Of a stretch of 64,000 nucleotides of DNA, positions 33,410 through 41,279 are shown in pieces. Location: positions 186,001 through 250,000 of the forward strand of contig JAHBYA010000004.1 of the NCBI GenBank assembly GCA_019636195.1, in the 5' to 3' direction. The DNA comes from Planctomycetota bacterium (GTDB taxonomy: Bacteria; Planctomycetota; UBA8742; UBA2392). A program made the translations under genes and the position numbers. The notes below the pieces were generated by a model. That model ran no database searches. It was given only the letters and a program-made list of their open reading frames with translations, and was not told the DNA's origin. How positions within the stretch are numbered: position 1 is the first letter of the stretch; every line of letters starts with the position of its first letter.

Positions 33410-34932
33410 CGCGCAGCCCCCAGCAGGTAGTCGGCGGCGGCCTGCGCGATGTAGGCGGTGTGGCTGGCATTGATGCCGAAGTACAGGCTGGCCCCGATCA
33501 ACAGCAGCGTCGGCACCAGCATTGTCCAGGGCGCCTCTCGCACCTGCACTTCTTCGTCGCGCTTGCCGAAGTAGATGGTCTCAACCACACGCCACACATA
33601 GATCAGCGCCAGCAGCGAACCGACCAGAACCACCGCCGCCATTTCATAGCGGCCCCCTTCAAGGCACCCGCTGACCAGGTACCACTTGCTGACAAAACCC
33701 GAGGTCAACGGCACGCCGATCAGCCCCAGCCCGCCCGCCGTGAATGCCGCCATGGTCAGCGGCATTTTGCGGCCCAAACCGCGCAGATCGGAAAGCCGCG
33801 TGCCGCCAAGGCGATACATGACCATGCCCAGCGCCAGGAACATCCCGCCCTTGGTCAGCGCGTGGTTGATCAGGTGGATCACGCTGGCGGTCATGCCGTC
33901 GCGGTTGGCAAGCGCAAAGCCCAGCGCGATGTAGCCGATCTGGGCAATGCTGCTGTAGGCCAGCAGCTTCTTCACGTTGACCTGCCGGATCGCCATCCAT
34001 GAACCGACAATGATCGCAGCGCCGCTGCACGCCATCAGCGCGATGTCGGTGTGCAAACGCCCGAACGCAAACCCAACCCCCACCAGCGTAAAGATCACAC
34101 GCATGAACGCGTACGCGCCAACCTTGGTCGCGGTGCTGGCCAGCAGCGCCGACACCGCCGACGGCGCATAGGTATAGGCGTTGGGCAGCCAGCCGTGCAG
34201 CGGAAACAGCGCCAGCTTCAATGACAGGCCCACCGCCATCATCGCAAAACCGGCGATCACGGTCTTCTGGTACAGCGGCGCGTCCGTGCCCCAGCTTGCG
34301 TAAATCGGCTGAAGGCGCTCGGCGATGTCCGGGATGTTCAGGCTGCCCGTGGCCATGTACAGGTAGGCCACACCCACCAGGTAAAAGCACGCGCCCATGG
34401 TGCCCAGCAGCAGGTAGTTGATCGCGCTGGTCAGCGCGCGGCGGTTGCGCTCTTTTCCCAGCGCGACCAGCGTGTAAGTGCTCAGTGACGAAATCTCAAG
34501 CAGCACATACAGGTTGAAGGCATCGCCCGTGATCGTGATGCCCAACAGCCCGGTGATACAGAACAGCCACAGGCCCCAGAAGTAGTGCAGTTTGCCCACC
34601 GGCACTTCGCTGGCCACGCTGCGACGCGCGTAAAACGTGATCACCGCCGCCATGGCGGCCACGATCAGCATCACCGATGCGCTGAGCGGGTCGGCCTTGT
34701 ACGCAATGCCGTACGGCACCGGCCAGTTGCCCATCAGGTACGTCAGGCTGCGCTCGCCGTGGTTCAGCACATCCATCAGCAGTTGCAGCGTCATCGCAAA
34801 CACGCCGGCTGTGGTGGCCATGGCGATGTACCAGCCAATCTGGCGCCGGCCGATCAGGGCAACAATCAGGCCCATCGTCAGGGGCGTGACGACGATCAGG
34901 GCCGGCAGTTGCGTGCGCAGATGCTCGAGCAC
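33406..34932 (-). CDS. mnhD: Mrp/Mnh antiporter subunit D
   Basis: A 508-residue proton-conducting subunit, closest of the three to classical MrpD by position right after the MrpC-like gene. Motifs: DAFNLYVLLEISSLSTYTLVALG, ALFPLHGWLPNAYTYAPSAVSALLASTATKVGAYAF and LAYSSIAQIGYIALGFAL. The helix 5 Glu and helix 7 Lys essential for transport are present. It exchanges Na+ or other cations for H+ at the cytoplasmic membrane. One base is shared with the MrpC-like stop/start junction. Confidence 0.93.
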   Translation of the reverse strand: MLEHLRTQLPALIVVTPLTMGLIVALIGRRQIGWYIAMATTAGVFAMTLQLLMDVLNHGERSLTYLMGNWPVPYGIAYKADPLSASVMLIVAAMAAVITFYARRSVASEVPVGKLHYFWGLWLFCITGLLGITITGDAFNLYVLLEISSLSTYTLVALGKERNRRALTSAINYLLLGTMGACFYLVGVAYLYMATGSLNIPDIAERLQPIYASWGTDAPLYQKTVIAGFAMMAVGLSLKLALFPLHGWLPNAYTYAPSAVSALLASTATKVGAYAFMRVIFTLVGVGFAFGRLHTDIALMACSGAAIIVGSWMAIRQVNVKKLLAYSSIAQIGYIALGFALANRDGMTASVIHLINHALTKGGMFLALGMVMYRLGGTRLSDLRGLGRKMPLTMAAFTAGGLGLIGVPLTSGFVSKWYLVSGCLEGGRYEMAAVVLVGSLLALIYVWRVVETIYFGKRDEEVQVREAPWTMLVPTLLLIGASLYFGINASHTAYIAQAAADYLLGAAR

Positions 34933-35297
34933 TAGTCGCCCCTTTCGTGCTCGATGGCTTCAATGTCGAGTTCGTCGGCTGTGCCGTAGGTCTGGCGGAT
35001 GTTGATGACGATGGCAAGCCCCACAGCCATGGTGGCAACGCCGACCACGATTGCAGTCAGCATCAACGCATGGGGCAGCGGGTTGGAGTAAACAACGTTC
35101 TCGCCGGCGGCGCGGACCGGGCCGGTGCCGCCCTCAACTTTGCCGATGGAGATGTAGAAGACCAGGATGCCCGTCTGGAAAATGCCCAGCGCGAGGATCT
35201 TCTTGACCAGGTTGCTCTTGGCCATGACGCCGTACAGTCCGATCAGCATGATCAGGATGCAGGCCCAGTAGTTGTAGTAGTCAAGAATGAAGTCCAT
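34932..35297 (-). CDS. mnhC: Mrp/Mnh antiporter subunit C (NuoK-like)
   Basis: A 121-residue three-helix protein of the MrpC/NuoK family. LIMLIGLYGVMAKSNLVKKILALGIFQTGILVFYISIG has the conserved transmembrane acidic-free first helix and the G-x-F-Q segment, and NPLPHALMLTAIVVGVATMAVGLAIVI is typical of MrpC. It sits between the MnhB and MnhD genes, the standard order. Confidence 0.92.
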   Translation of the reverse strand: MDFILDYYNYWACILIMLIGLYGVMAKSNLVKKILALGIFQTGILVFYISIGKVEGGTGPVRAAGENVVYSNPLPHALMLTAIVVGVATMAVGLAIVINIRQTYGTADELDIEAIEHERGD

Positions 35298-35300
35298 GCC

Positions 35301-35777
35301 TTACGCCCTGGCGCCGAACTCGGTGTCGGCGCCGCTTTCTCCCGTCTGATTGTCCTCAGGATTCGTGCCTTCAGTGATTTCGTTGAAGATGGTCATCATC
35401 ACGGCAAACACTGTCAGGCCCACGCCGTACTCGACCAGGGTCATCCCCCACGGCTCAGCGCCGCCCGGGTTGGACGGCATGACCGCCGCGTGGTCGAGAA
35501 ACTCGTAGCCCATAAACATGCTGTACAGGCCGGTACCCACGTACAGCAGCACACCGCCCGCCGCCAGCAGGTCGGTAAACCAGCGCGGCACCACCCGCCG
35601 CATCTCGGCGCCGCCGAACACCAGCCCGTAAAGAAAAAATGCCGCCGCAACAATCACGCCCGACTGAAAGCCGCCGCCGGGGCCCAGCTCGCCGTGGGTC
35701 TGCGTGTAAAGCGCGAACACCACCATGAACGGCAGGTTCCAGCGCACCGCAAGCCGCATGATCGGGTTCTCTTTCAC
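35301..35777 (-). CDS. mnhB: Mrp/Mnh antiporter subunit B (MnhB domain)
   Basis: A 158-residue protein with the MnhB pattern: VFALYTQTHGELGPGGGFQSGVIVAAAFFLYGLVFG near the start, then further hydrophobic helices and a polar tail. The GPGGGFQ(G/S)G motif is diagnostic. It is three bases upstream of the MrpC-like gene and overlaps the preceding MbhD/E-like gene by four bases. Confidence 0.92.
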   Translation of the reverse strand: MKENPIMRLAVRWNLPFMVVFALYTQTHGELGPGGGFQSGVIVAAAFFLYGLVFGGAEMRRVVPRWFTDLLAAGGVLLYVGTGLYSMFMGYEFLDHAAVMPSNPGGAEPWGMTLVEYGVGLTVFAVMMTIFNEITEGTNPEDNQTGESGADTEFGARA

Positions 35778-36409
35778 AGCAGGCCCCCCTTCAGCGGGTT
35801 GCCGCGCCGTCCGCGCAGCAGCACCACCAGCGCCATCGCGGCTGTGAAAATCACCGCGACTTCAAACAGCGTGTCAAACGCGCGATAGCTGACGATTACG
35901 CTCGTGACCTGGTTGGGCACATGGCCGTGGAAGTAGTCGCCGCTGTGGTCGGGGTGCGCGGCGGCGTACTCCTGGGCAAGCTCGAAGCTCTTGCCCGACG
36001 GGTCCTTCATCACGTCCTGCTGCGTAAAGCCGGCATAGATCGGGTGCGTGTGTGCCGGCGCATCAGGGTCGCCAAAGCGCGGCATGTCCAGCGTGCCGTA
36101 CACCAGCAGCACCGCCACCCCCGCGCACGCCAGCAGCGCGGGCCAGTGCACGGCGCGGCGCACGATTTCGCGCTCGCCGGTCAGCACGATCGCGCCGATC
36201 AACATGATGGTTGAGATGCCGGCGCCCACCGCGGCCTCGGTGTAGGCGACGTCAACCGCGTCCATCGTGGTCCAGAAGCACGCCAGCAACAGGCTGTAGG
36301 CGCTGGCCAGGCCGATGGCGGCAAACAGGTTTCGCGCCTCAATGGCGGCAATGCCGGCGATGATCACCAGCGCCAGCAGCACCACGTCGATGAGCATCAT
36401 GTAGTTCAT
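35774..36409 (-). CDS. Mrp antiporter MbhD/MbhE-like subunit (detached MrpA C-terminus)
   Basis: A 211-residue protein equivalent to the C-terminal part of MrpA, encoded separately. The N-terminal DUF4040/MbhD-like domain has ARNLFAAIGLASAYSLLLACFWTTMDAVDVAYTEAAVGAGIST, and a C-terminal region with QVTSVIVSYRAFDTLFEVAVIFTAAMAL is like MbhE. The start was set at MNYMMLID (36409), four bases into the MnhG stop. Splitting MrpA this way is typical of group 2-like Mrp and archaeal Mbh modules. Confidence 0.88.
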   Translation of the reverse strand: MNYMMLIDVVLLALVIIAGIAAIEARNLFAAIGLASAYSLLLACFWTTMDAVDVAYTEAAVGAGISTIMLIGAIVLTGEREIVRRAVHWPALLACAGVAVLLVYGTLDMPRFGDPDAPAHTHPIYAGFTQQDVMKDPSGKSFELAQEYAAAHPDHSGDYFHGHVPNQVTSVIVSYRAFDTLFEVAVIFTAAMALVVLLRGRRGNPLKGGLL

Positions 36410-36735
36410 CGTGTGGGCTCGCCTTTCTTCCAGGGGCGCAGGCCCGTGGTCCAGGCCGCCTGGCCGATCGCGTGGCTGGCAATCGGGCTCGCCATCTGCA
36501 TGAACAGGATCATCAGCACCAGCCGCGCCACCACCATCCACGAGTAGTCGTAGCGCAGGCACTCAATCAGCATGGCGCCGCAGAACAGCAGCACGCCAAG
36601 TGTGTCGTTTTTGCCGGCGGCGTGGGTGCGGGTGTAGAAGTCCGGAAAGCGCAACACGCCCACCGCCGCGGTCAGGCTGAAGAACGCCCCGCCCGCCAGC
36701 AGTATCCAAGTGGCAATGTCGAGCACCGCGTTCAT
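36406..36735 (-). CDS. mnhG: Mrp/Mnh antiporter subunit G
   Basis: A 109-residue three-helix protein. The MnhG signature GGAFFSLTAAVGVLRFPDFYTRTHAAGKNDTLGV, with FPDxYTRxHA, is complete. It overlaps the MnhF-like stop by one base and the next gene by four. Confidence 0.94.
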   Translation of the reverse strand: MNAVLDIATWILLAGGAFFSLTAAVGVLRFPDFYTRTHAAGKNDTLGVLLFCGAMLIECLRYDYSWMVVARLVLMILFMQMASPIASHAIGQAAWTTGLRPWKKGEPTR

Positions 36736-37028
36736 CAGCCGAGCCTCCGGTGCCGCGCATACTTGAGGATCGCGATTGTGCCCACGAAGTTCAGGATCGC
36801 GTACAGCAGCGCAATGTCGAGAAACTCGGGCCGCCGGGTAATGAAGCCGATCAGCGCCACCAGCAGCGTGGCCTTGGTGCCGATCGCGTTCAGGGCAAGG
36901 ATCCGGTCCCAGATGGTCGGGCCCGCAATCGCGCGCACCAGCAGCAACAGCACACCGAACAACAGTGCCAGCCCAGCCGCCAGCGTGGGGATGTCGGTGC
37001 CGAAGACGCCGGTGGCCTGCGCGATCAC
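36735..37028 (-). CDS. mnhF: Mrp/Mnh antiporter subunit F
   Basis: A 97-residue three-helix protein with RAIAGPTIWDRILALNAIGTKATLLVALIG and EFLDIALLYAILNFVGTIAILKY, matching MnhF (the conserved GPTxxDRxxALN segment). It overlaps the MnhE-like stop by four bases. Confidence 0.94.
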   Translation of the reverse strand: MIAQATGVFGTDIPTLAAGLALLFGVLLLLVRAIAGPTIWDRILALNAIGTKATLLVALIGFITRRPEFLDIALLYAILNFVGTIAILKYARHRRLG

Positions 37029-37516
37029 TGCTTGCCCTCCAGCGCCAACACGCGGTCGTGGATGGCCTTGGTGTCCTTGTTGGTGTGGTGCAGCGCGTGG
37101 ATCATGATCTCTTTTTTTTGCGTATCGATCTCGATTGACAGCGTACCGGGTGTCAGCGTGATGCTGTTGGCATACACAGCCGCGCCAAGGCTGCTCTTCA
37201 TGTCGTAGGAAGCCTTGAACACCACGGGGTCAATGTCCGGGTTCAGGCTCCAGATCCGGCGGGCAACATCGACGTTGCTCTTGATGATCTGCCACAACAG
37301 CCACGGCACATAGATCAACGCGCCGACCAGAAAGCGCCCCAGCGGCCCCTCCTGGTCCAGGAAGCCCACGCGCTTGACAATCAGTGTCGCCAGCGCGCAA
37401 CTGGCCAGCCCACAGATCATCAGGTAGCGCTGGTGGCCGTCGGTCCAGTCAAGCTGGCCGGACAACAGGGCCCAGAACCCGAGCAGCACGACAAACAACA
37501 CAATGTGGCGCAGCAA
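37025..37516 (-). CDS. mnhE: Mrp/Mnh antiporter subunit E, first gene of the operon
   Basis: A 163-residue protein with N-terminal membrane helices and a cytoplasmic C-terminal domain. FKASYDMKSSLGAAVYANSITLTPGTLSIEID is the MnhE signature (ANSITLTPGT). It is the first gene of the minus-strand operon E-F-G-MbhD/E-B-C-D-D-small-D. No clear promoter was found upstream, where a 167-base gap separates it from the next minus-strand gene. Confidence 0.94.
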   Translation of the reverse strand: MLRHIVLFVVLLGFWALLSGQLDWTDGHQRYLMICGLASCALATLIVKRVGFLDQEGPLGRFLVGALIYVPWLLWQIIKSNVDVARRIWSLNPDIDPVVFKASYDMKSSLGAAVYANSITLTPGTLSIEIDTQKKEIMIHALHHTNKDTKAIHDRVLALEGKQ

Positions 37517-37683
37517 GGCGTCTCTCCACGAATGCCACGAACGGCAGGTGCGGGCACAGTCTAAAATCCCCCACGCCCGGCAAAAGGTATCTAGGCGTGC
37601 CTGACCCCTGTCAACGAAAACCGGGCGGCTGCGGCTTCACGCGCTTGTAACAGATGTTTGTGCAGTGTGTCAGGCGGCTTGCG

Positions 37684-38097
37684 TCACAGCGCCAGCACAA
37701 TCAGCACCAGCGCGGCCAGCGCCAGCAGCAACAGCAGCTTCAGCACAATCCCGCCGCGGCGCGGCTTTTCGGGCAGCTGCTCATCTTCGCGGGCAGCGAT
37801 GCGCTCGCGAATGTGGCGGCCGGTGTGCACGCCGGTTTTGCTGGTGGCTTCCTGCATCGGGGGGCTGACGCTGCTGTCCATCGGCTGGTAGTGGTTCAGC
37901 GCGTCTTCGTATTGCTCGTGGGGCACTTCAACCGTGTACTGCCCGCCCTCACTGCCGACGCGCGCCTCAAAGCCCGAGGCCTCAAGGTATGTGACCGTCA
38001 TGCGCGCCGAAACCTGGTCAGGCGTGTGCGCAAGCGGTATCCAGTCGCGCGTGTCGCGCTCAAGCCACTCAATGGGCCCGGGATCGTCGTCAGGCAT
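37684..38097 (-). CDS. Small tail-anchored protein of unknown function
   Basis: A 137-residue protein starting MPDDDPGPIEWLE (ATG 38097). The N-terminal ~70 residues form an alpha/beta domain (TYLEASGFEARVGSEGGQYTVEVPHEQYEDAL) like DUF2007-type putative signal-transducing domains. A charged linker and a C-terminal hydrophobic segment (KLLLLLALAALVLIVLAL) suggest tail anchoring. It overlaps the upstream gene by eight bases, so the two are coupled. Confidence 0.65.
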   Translation of the reverse strand: MPDDDPGPIEWLERDTRDWIPLAHTPDQVSARMTVTYLEASGFEARVGSEGGQYTVEVPHEQYEDALNHYQPMDSSVSPPMQEATSKTGVHTGRHIRERIAAREDEQLPEKPRRGGIVLKLLLLLALAALVLIVLAL

Positions 38098-38611
38098 TAT
38101 CAGGCTCGACGCGGCCGGTGCGCCGCGGCGCCGCCGCCAGTTCGCTTGCCAGCGCTGTCGCAAACTCTGACAGCGCGTCAAAGGTGCAGTGCAGGCCGCA
38201 GCGGTGCTCAACATTGCCGGCGCCGCCGTGCTGGCGGTACGTCACGCCGACGCTGCAACGCAGCTCTTCAGGGGTCTCTTCAGGCTGCTGCTGCGGCACA
38301 CCCGCAAGGCCGGTCACATTGATCTTCTGTGTCCATTTGCTGCGGCGGGCGGCGAGGCTGATCTCAAGCTCGCGCGTGTCGCTGCGCAGTTGCAGCATCC
38401 CGGCGCGCTTTTCGGCGAATGTGCGCAGGCGCTCAATCATGCGCTCAAGGCCGTCCTTGCTGACGTGCACTTCCCCGTCAATCGGCTCGCCGTAGCTTTC
38501 AAAGCGTACGGCGCACACTACGGCGTCGGTCCCGGCGCCGCGACCCCGTGAAGTGTGCACGGGCGTCAATTCAATCCACGCGCCGCCATCGGGTGAAGTC
38601 AACTTGGCCAT
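38090..38611 (-). CDS. Conserved-looking hypothetical protein, 173 residues
   Basis: A soluble protein starting MAKLTSPDGGAWIELTPVH at 38611. It has a strand-rich N-terminus and a helix (LERMIERLRTFAEKRAG). HRCGLHCTFDALSEFATALASELA follows near the end. No signal peptide or known motif is recognised. The start lacks a clear ribosome binding site and the frame extends ten codons upstream. It shares a transcript with the tail-anchored protein. Confidence 0.55.
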   Translation of the reverse strand: MAKLTSPDGGAWIELTPVHTSRGRGAGTDAVVCAVRFESYGEPIDGEVHVSKDGLERMIERLRTFAEKRAGMLQLRSDTRELEISLAARRSKWTQKINVTGLAGVPQQQPEETPEELRCSVGVTYRQHGGAGNVEHRCGLHCTFDALSEFATALASELAAAPRRTGRVEPDNA

Positions 38612-38670
38612 GCCGCGAGTGTGCCACCTGCCACAATACAAGCAAGGAGTGTTTGGGACCGGTCCCCGGC

Positions 38671-38707
38671 AACAAAAACGGGGACAGGCGCGGCCGCGCC
38701 CGTCCCC
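38671..38707 (-). terminator. Intrinsic terminator of the TPR protein gene
   Basis: On the minus strand GGGGACGGGCGCGGCCGCGC pairs back with GCGCCTGTCCCC (38680-38707) and is followed by GTTTTTGTT. It lies 15 bases past the stop of the gene at 38722. Confidence 0.8.
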
Positions 38708-38721
38708 GACTGCGGGTTTGC

Positions 38722-40686
38722 CTAGCCTTCCAGCGCAGCCAGCGCTTCTTCGTGCAGCTTGTGCGTGGCTTTGTCGTCGGGCGCGCGCTCAAGGGCGCGG
38801 TCAAGCATCTCTGCGGCTGTGCGGGCGTCGCCGCTGCGCAGGGCGGTAAAGCCGCGCATCAGCAGCAGGTCAGGGTCCTGGGGTGCCTTGGCCAGCTCAC
38901 GGTCCATGTGCTCCATGTGCTGCTTGAGCGCCACCGGGCCGCCGAAGGCCTTGGCCACGTCGATGTTGCTGCCGTCGGCGTGCAGCGCCATGCCGCGCCG
39001 CAATGCAAAGGCACTGTACGCGTACTTGCCGTTGCCCAGCGCCGCCATGGCCAGCGCGTAACGGGCGTCGGCACTTTCGGGGTTCAGGATTGCCGCTTCT
39101 TTGAACGCCTTGGCCGCCGCGGCGTAGTCGCCCTGCGCAAAGGCCTCATTGCCGCGGCTCATCTCATGCCGGAACTCGGCGCCGGCGTCGCCCCGGGCGC
39201 GGTCGTGCTCGGGTTGCGGGCGCTTGCCGCCTATGCTGTCGCGGCGGCGGTCGTCGCCGTAGCCGGTTGCCTCTTCGGCGCCGTCTTCGTAGCCGCGATT
39301 GTAGCCGCGGTTGTAACCGTCACGGTAGCCGTCGTCGTACAGCGAATCATACGCCAGCACGGTGTAGCCGTAGCTGTACGGGCGCCAGTCCCACCAGCGG
39401 GTGTAGCCGTACCAGTACGGGCGCGAAATGCGGCAATACACGCCGTGGTAGCTGAACCAGTGGTGCCGCCGCGCGTGCGAGTAGTAGTAATAGCGCGGGC
39501 CGTGGCAGTACCCGTACCACCCGGCGCCGTAAGGCTGGATGTACCAGGCGCGCGCGCCCAGAATCGCGACCGAGTGCGTACCGAAGTAGATGTGCGGGCC
39601 GCCCCACCATCCTCCGAACCATGGGCGATGGCCAAACCCGAAGTACAGGCCGCCCCAGCTCCAGCGCCAGCCGAAGCCGAACCATGAGTACCAGCCGCCA
39701 TAGCTGTAGCTGCCGTGGTAACCGCTGTAATAGCTGCCATGGTAGCCGTTGGAGTAATAGCCGCCGTAGTAGCTGCCACTGTAGCTGGTGGTGGACCGCT
39801 GCGGGGTTGCAGGGCTGGACATGTCGCCGCGGATGCCGCTGGTGCCCGTGCCCCGGAATGCGGTCAGGGTACTGCGTTCACTGATGGTTGAGCGGGTGGC
39901 GGGCTGGGTGCTGCGCGGCGAAATGTTGCCGCCGCGGTTGGCGTTGTCGCCGCGGTTGGCGCCGGTGCGCGCAACCGTTGAGTCCCCGCGCGGCAGCACG
40001 GCGCTGGTGCGCGAGGGCACCGCGGCCGGACTGCGCGACGAAGTTGCCGCAGGGTCCGAGCTGCGCGGCGTCGCGGTCGCCGTGGGCGTGCGCGAGGTTG
40101 TGGGCACGCCGCTTGAAGTCGTGCGCGCCGGCGCATAGCTGCTGCGCGGCAATGCCGCCGAAGGCTGGCTTGAAGGCGATGAGGTGCGCGAAGGGGTGGC
40201 GCTGGTGCGTGACGGCGTCGGGGCCGGCGTTGCGCTGCCACGTGACGGCGTCGGGGCCGGCGTTGCGCTGCCACGTGACGGCGTCGGGGCAGCAGGAGTC
40301 GCTGAGCTGCTGCGATAGGGCGTACCGCTGCTGGTGCGGCTTGGCGCAGCGGGTTGTGGCGTGCTGGACCTGCCGACGGCCGGCGTTGACGAGCGGCTGG
40401 GTGCAGGCGCGGGCGACGACGAGCGACTCGGGGCCGGTGCCGGCGATGATGAACGACTCGGCGCAGGGGCAGGCGAAGATGAGCGGCTGGGTGCAGGCGC
40501 CGGAGACGAGCGCGAAATCCCGCCGGAGCCGCTTGAGCGCGCGGACGATCCGCCGGAGCTGCCTGAGCCGCCGGAGCTGCCGCCGCGCGTGATGCGCTGG
40601 GCCTCAACCGTCGCAAACGGCGCCGCAAACACGATCACGGCAAGCGCCACCAGTCCGCTGAAGAATACTCCGCGTGGGCTGAACAT
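38722..40686 (-). CDS. Secreted low-complexity protein with TPR C-terminus
   Basis: A 654-residue exported protein. The signal peptide is MFSPRGVFFSGLVALAVIVFAAPFATVEA. Residues ~30-110 are Ser/Pro/Ala repeats (SPAPAPSRSS, four or more near-perfect copies), then Ser/Thr/Pro/Arg-rich linker to about 290. Residues 300-470 are extremely rich in Tyr, Gly, Trp and His (SYYGGYYSNGYHGSYYSGYHG type). A charged DGYRDGYNRGYNRGYEDG segment precedes three or four TPR units (residues ~510-650). Probably an envelope or extracellular structural/assembly protein; function unknown. It has its own terminator in the 5' leader and another after the stop. Confidence 0.75.
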   Translation of the reverse strand: MFSPRGVFFSGLVALAVIVFAAPFATVEAQRITRGGSSGGSGSSGGSSARSSGSGGISRSSPAPAPSRSSSPAPAPSRSSSPAPAPSRSSSPAPAPSRSSTPAVGRSSTPQPAAPSRTSSGTPYRSSSATPAAPTPSRGSATPAPTPSRGSATPAPTPSRTSATPSRTSSPSSQPSAALPRSSYAPARTTSSGVPTTSRTPTATATPRSSDPAATSSRSPAAVPSRTSAVLPRGDSTVARTGANRGDNANRGGNISPRSTQPATRSTISERSTLTAFRGTGTSGIRGDMSSPATPQRSTTSYSGSYYGGYYSNGYHGSYYSGYHGSYSYGGWYSWFGFGWRWSWGGLYFGFGHRPWFGGWWGGPHIYFGTHSVAILGARAWYIQPYGAGWYGYCHGPRYYYYSHARRHHWFSYHGVYCRISRPYWYGYTRWWDWRPYSYGYTVLAYDSLYDDGYRDGYNRGYNRGYEDGAEEATGYGDDRRRDSIGGKRPQPEHDRARGDAGAEFRHEMSRGNEAFAQGDYAAAAKAFKEAAILNPESADARYALAMAALGNGKYAYSAFALRRGMALHADGSNIDVAKAFGGPVALKQHMEHMDRELAKAPQDPDLLLMRGFTALRSGDARTAAEMLDRALERAPDDKATHKLHEEALAALEG

Positions 40687-40713
40687 CGTTCCCTCCGACC
40701 ATCGGCCCCAATG

Positions 40714-40752
40714 AAAAAAGGGCCACCAGCAGTGATTGCTGCAAGGGGCCCC
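40714..40752 (-). terminator. Terminator-like hairpin in the 5' leader of the TPR protein gene
   Basis: Reading the minus strand, GGGGCC...CAGCA pairs with TGCTG...GGCCC (40720-40752, with an internal loop) and runs into six Ts (40714-40719). It ends only 28 bases before the gene start. A terminator inside a leader suggests attenuation, riboswitch control or a separate small transcript. No Cys/Trp-type leader peptide was found. Confidence 0.5.
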
Positions 40753-40985
40753 GTTTCACCCTTGATGATAACCATCCCAGCCGCGCAATGCATCCTTTGT
40801 AAGCGAATAATTGCGGGCCAAACCGCCCGCCTGCCAGAAATTTGGCATTGCATCCCCTTGGCCCGACAGTGGCCCCGCGGCCGTTCGCGGGAAGTGTTCA
40901 AGGCCCGGGGGTTCGCCGGCACGCCACCCCGCTTGCGCAAGGGACGCCGGCATCCTTGGATGGCGGAGTACGCGGGTTAGCGGAG
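40753..40985. other. Gene-free stretch between divergent genes
   Basis: No coding region is convincing. On the minus strand two near-identical GGATGCAATGC/GGATGCATTGC motifs lie 63 bases apart and short hairpins (GGCGGGCGG...GGCCCGC) are present. The stretch must hold the promoters of both neighbours. I could not match it to a riboswitch class I know. Confidence 0.5.
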
Positions 40986-40992
40986 GTGAGCG

Positions 40993-41178
40993 ATGAAGAA
41001 TGTTGAGATGAAACTTGAAGGCGACAAGCTGACGATCACGGTTGACCTGAGCAAGGAATTCGGCCCCAGCAGCTCAGGCAAGACCATCATCGTCGCCAGC
41101 ACCGAGGGCAACCAGACGATCGAGGGCTACAAGGCTGAGAACTACAAGATCGGCCTGAACATCTACCGCAAACCATAG
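40993..41178 (+). CDS. Small conserved-type protein (SGKTIIVASTxGN family), 61 residues
   Basis: A 61-residue soluble protein starting MKNVEMKLEGDKLTITVDL, with SSSGKTIIVASTEGNQ in the middle. A strong GGAGGTGAG site precedes the ATG. Small proteins with the pattern SGKTxxVASTxGN are found in many bacteria as hypothetical proteins, to my memory; the role is unknown. It is followed by a secreted SH3-type protein after 100 bases. Confidence 0.75.
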   Translation: MKNVEMKLEGDKLTITVDLSKEFGPSSSGKTIIVASTEGNQTIEGYKAENYKIGLNIYRKP

Positions 41179-41279
41179 CCCCGGCAGGCAAAACGGTTTT
41201 TGCTGAAGGCGGCAAAGCCCGGCGTCCGATATCGCGATGGCGTGCACTCTGCGCGCATGCACCACTATCGGAGACGCCT

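Noticed and set aside
38548..39687. 379-codon plus-strand frame opposite the TPR protein
   Set aside because: Antisense shadow with Val/Ala-rich composition; the minus strand has signal peptide, repeats and TPRs.
40200..40520. Tandem DNA repeats as a CRISPR or satellite array
   Set aside because: The repeats are in frame and encode the SPAPAPSRSS protein repeats; no spacers are present.
40756..40980. Short frames in both strands of the intergenic region
   Set aside because: They lack ribosome binding sites and overlap leader structures; no recognisable protein.
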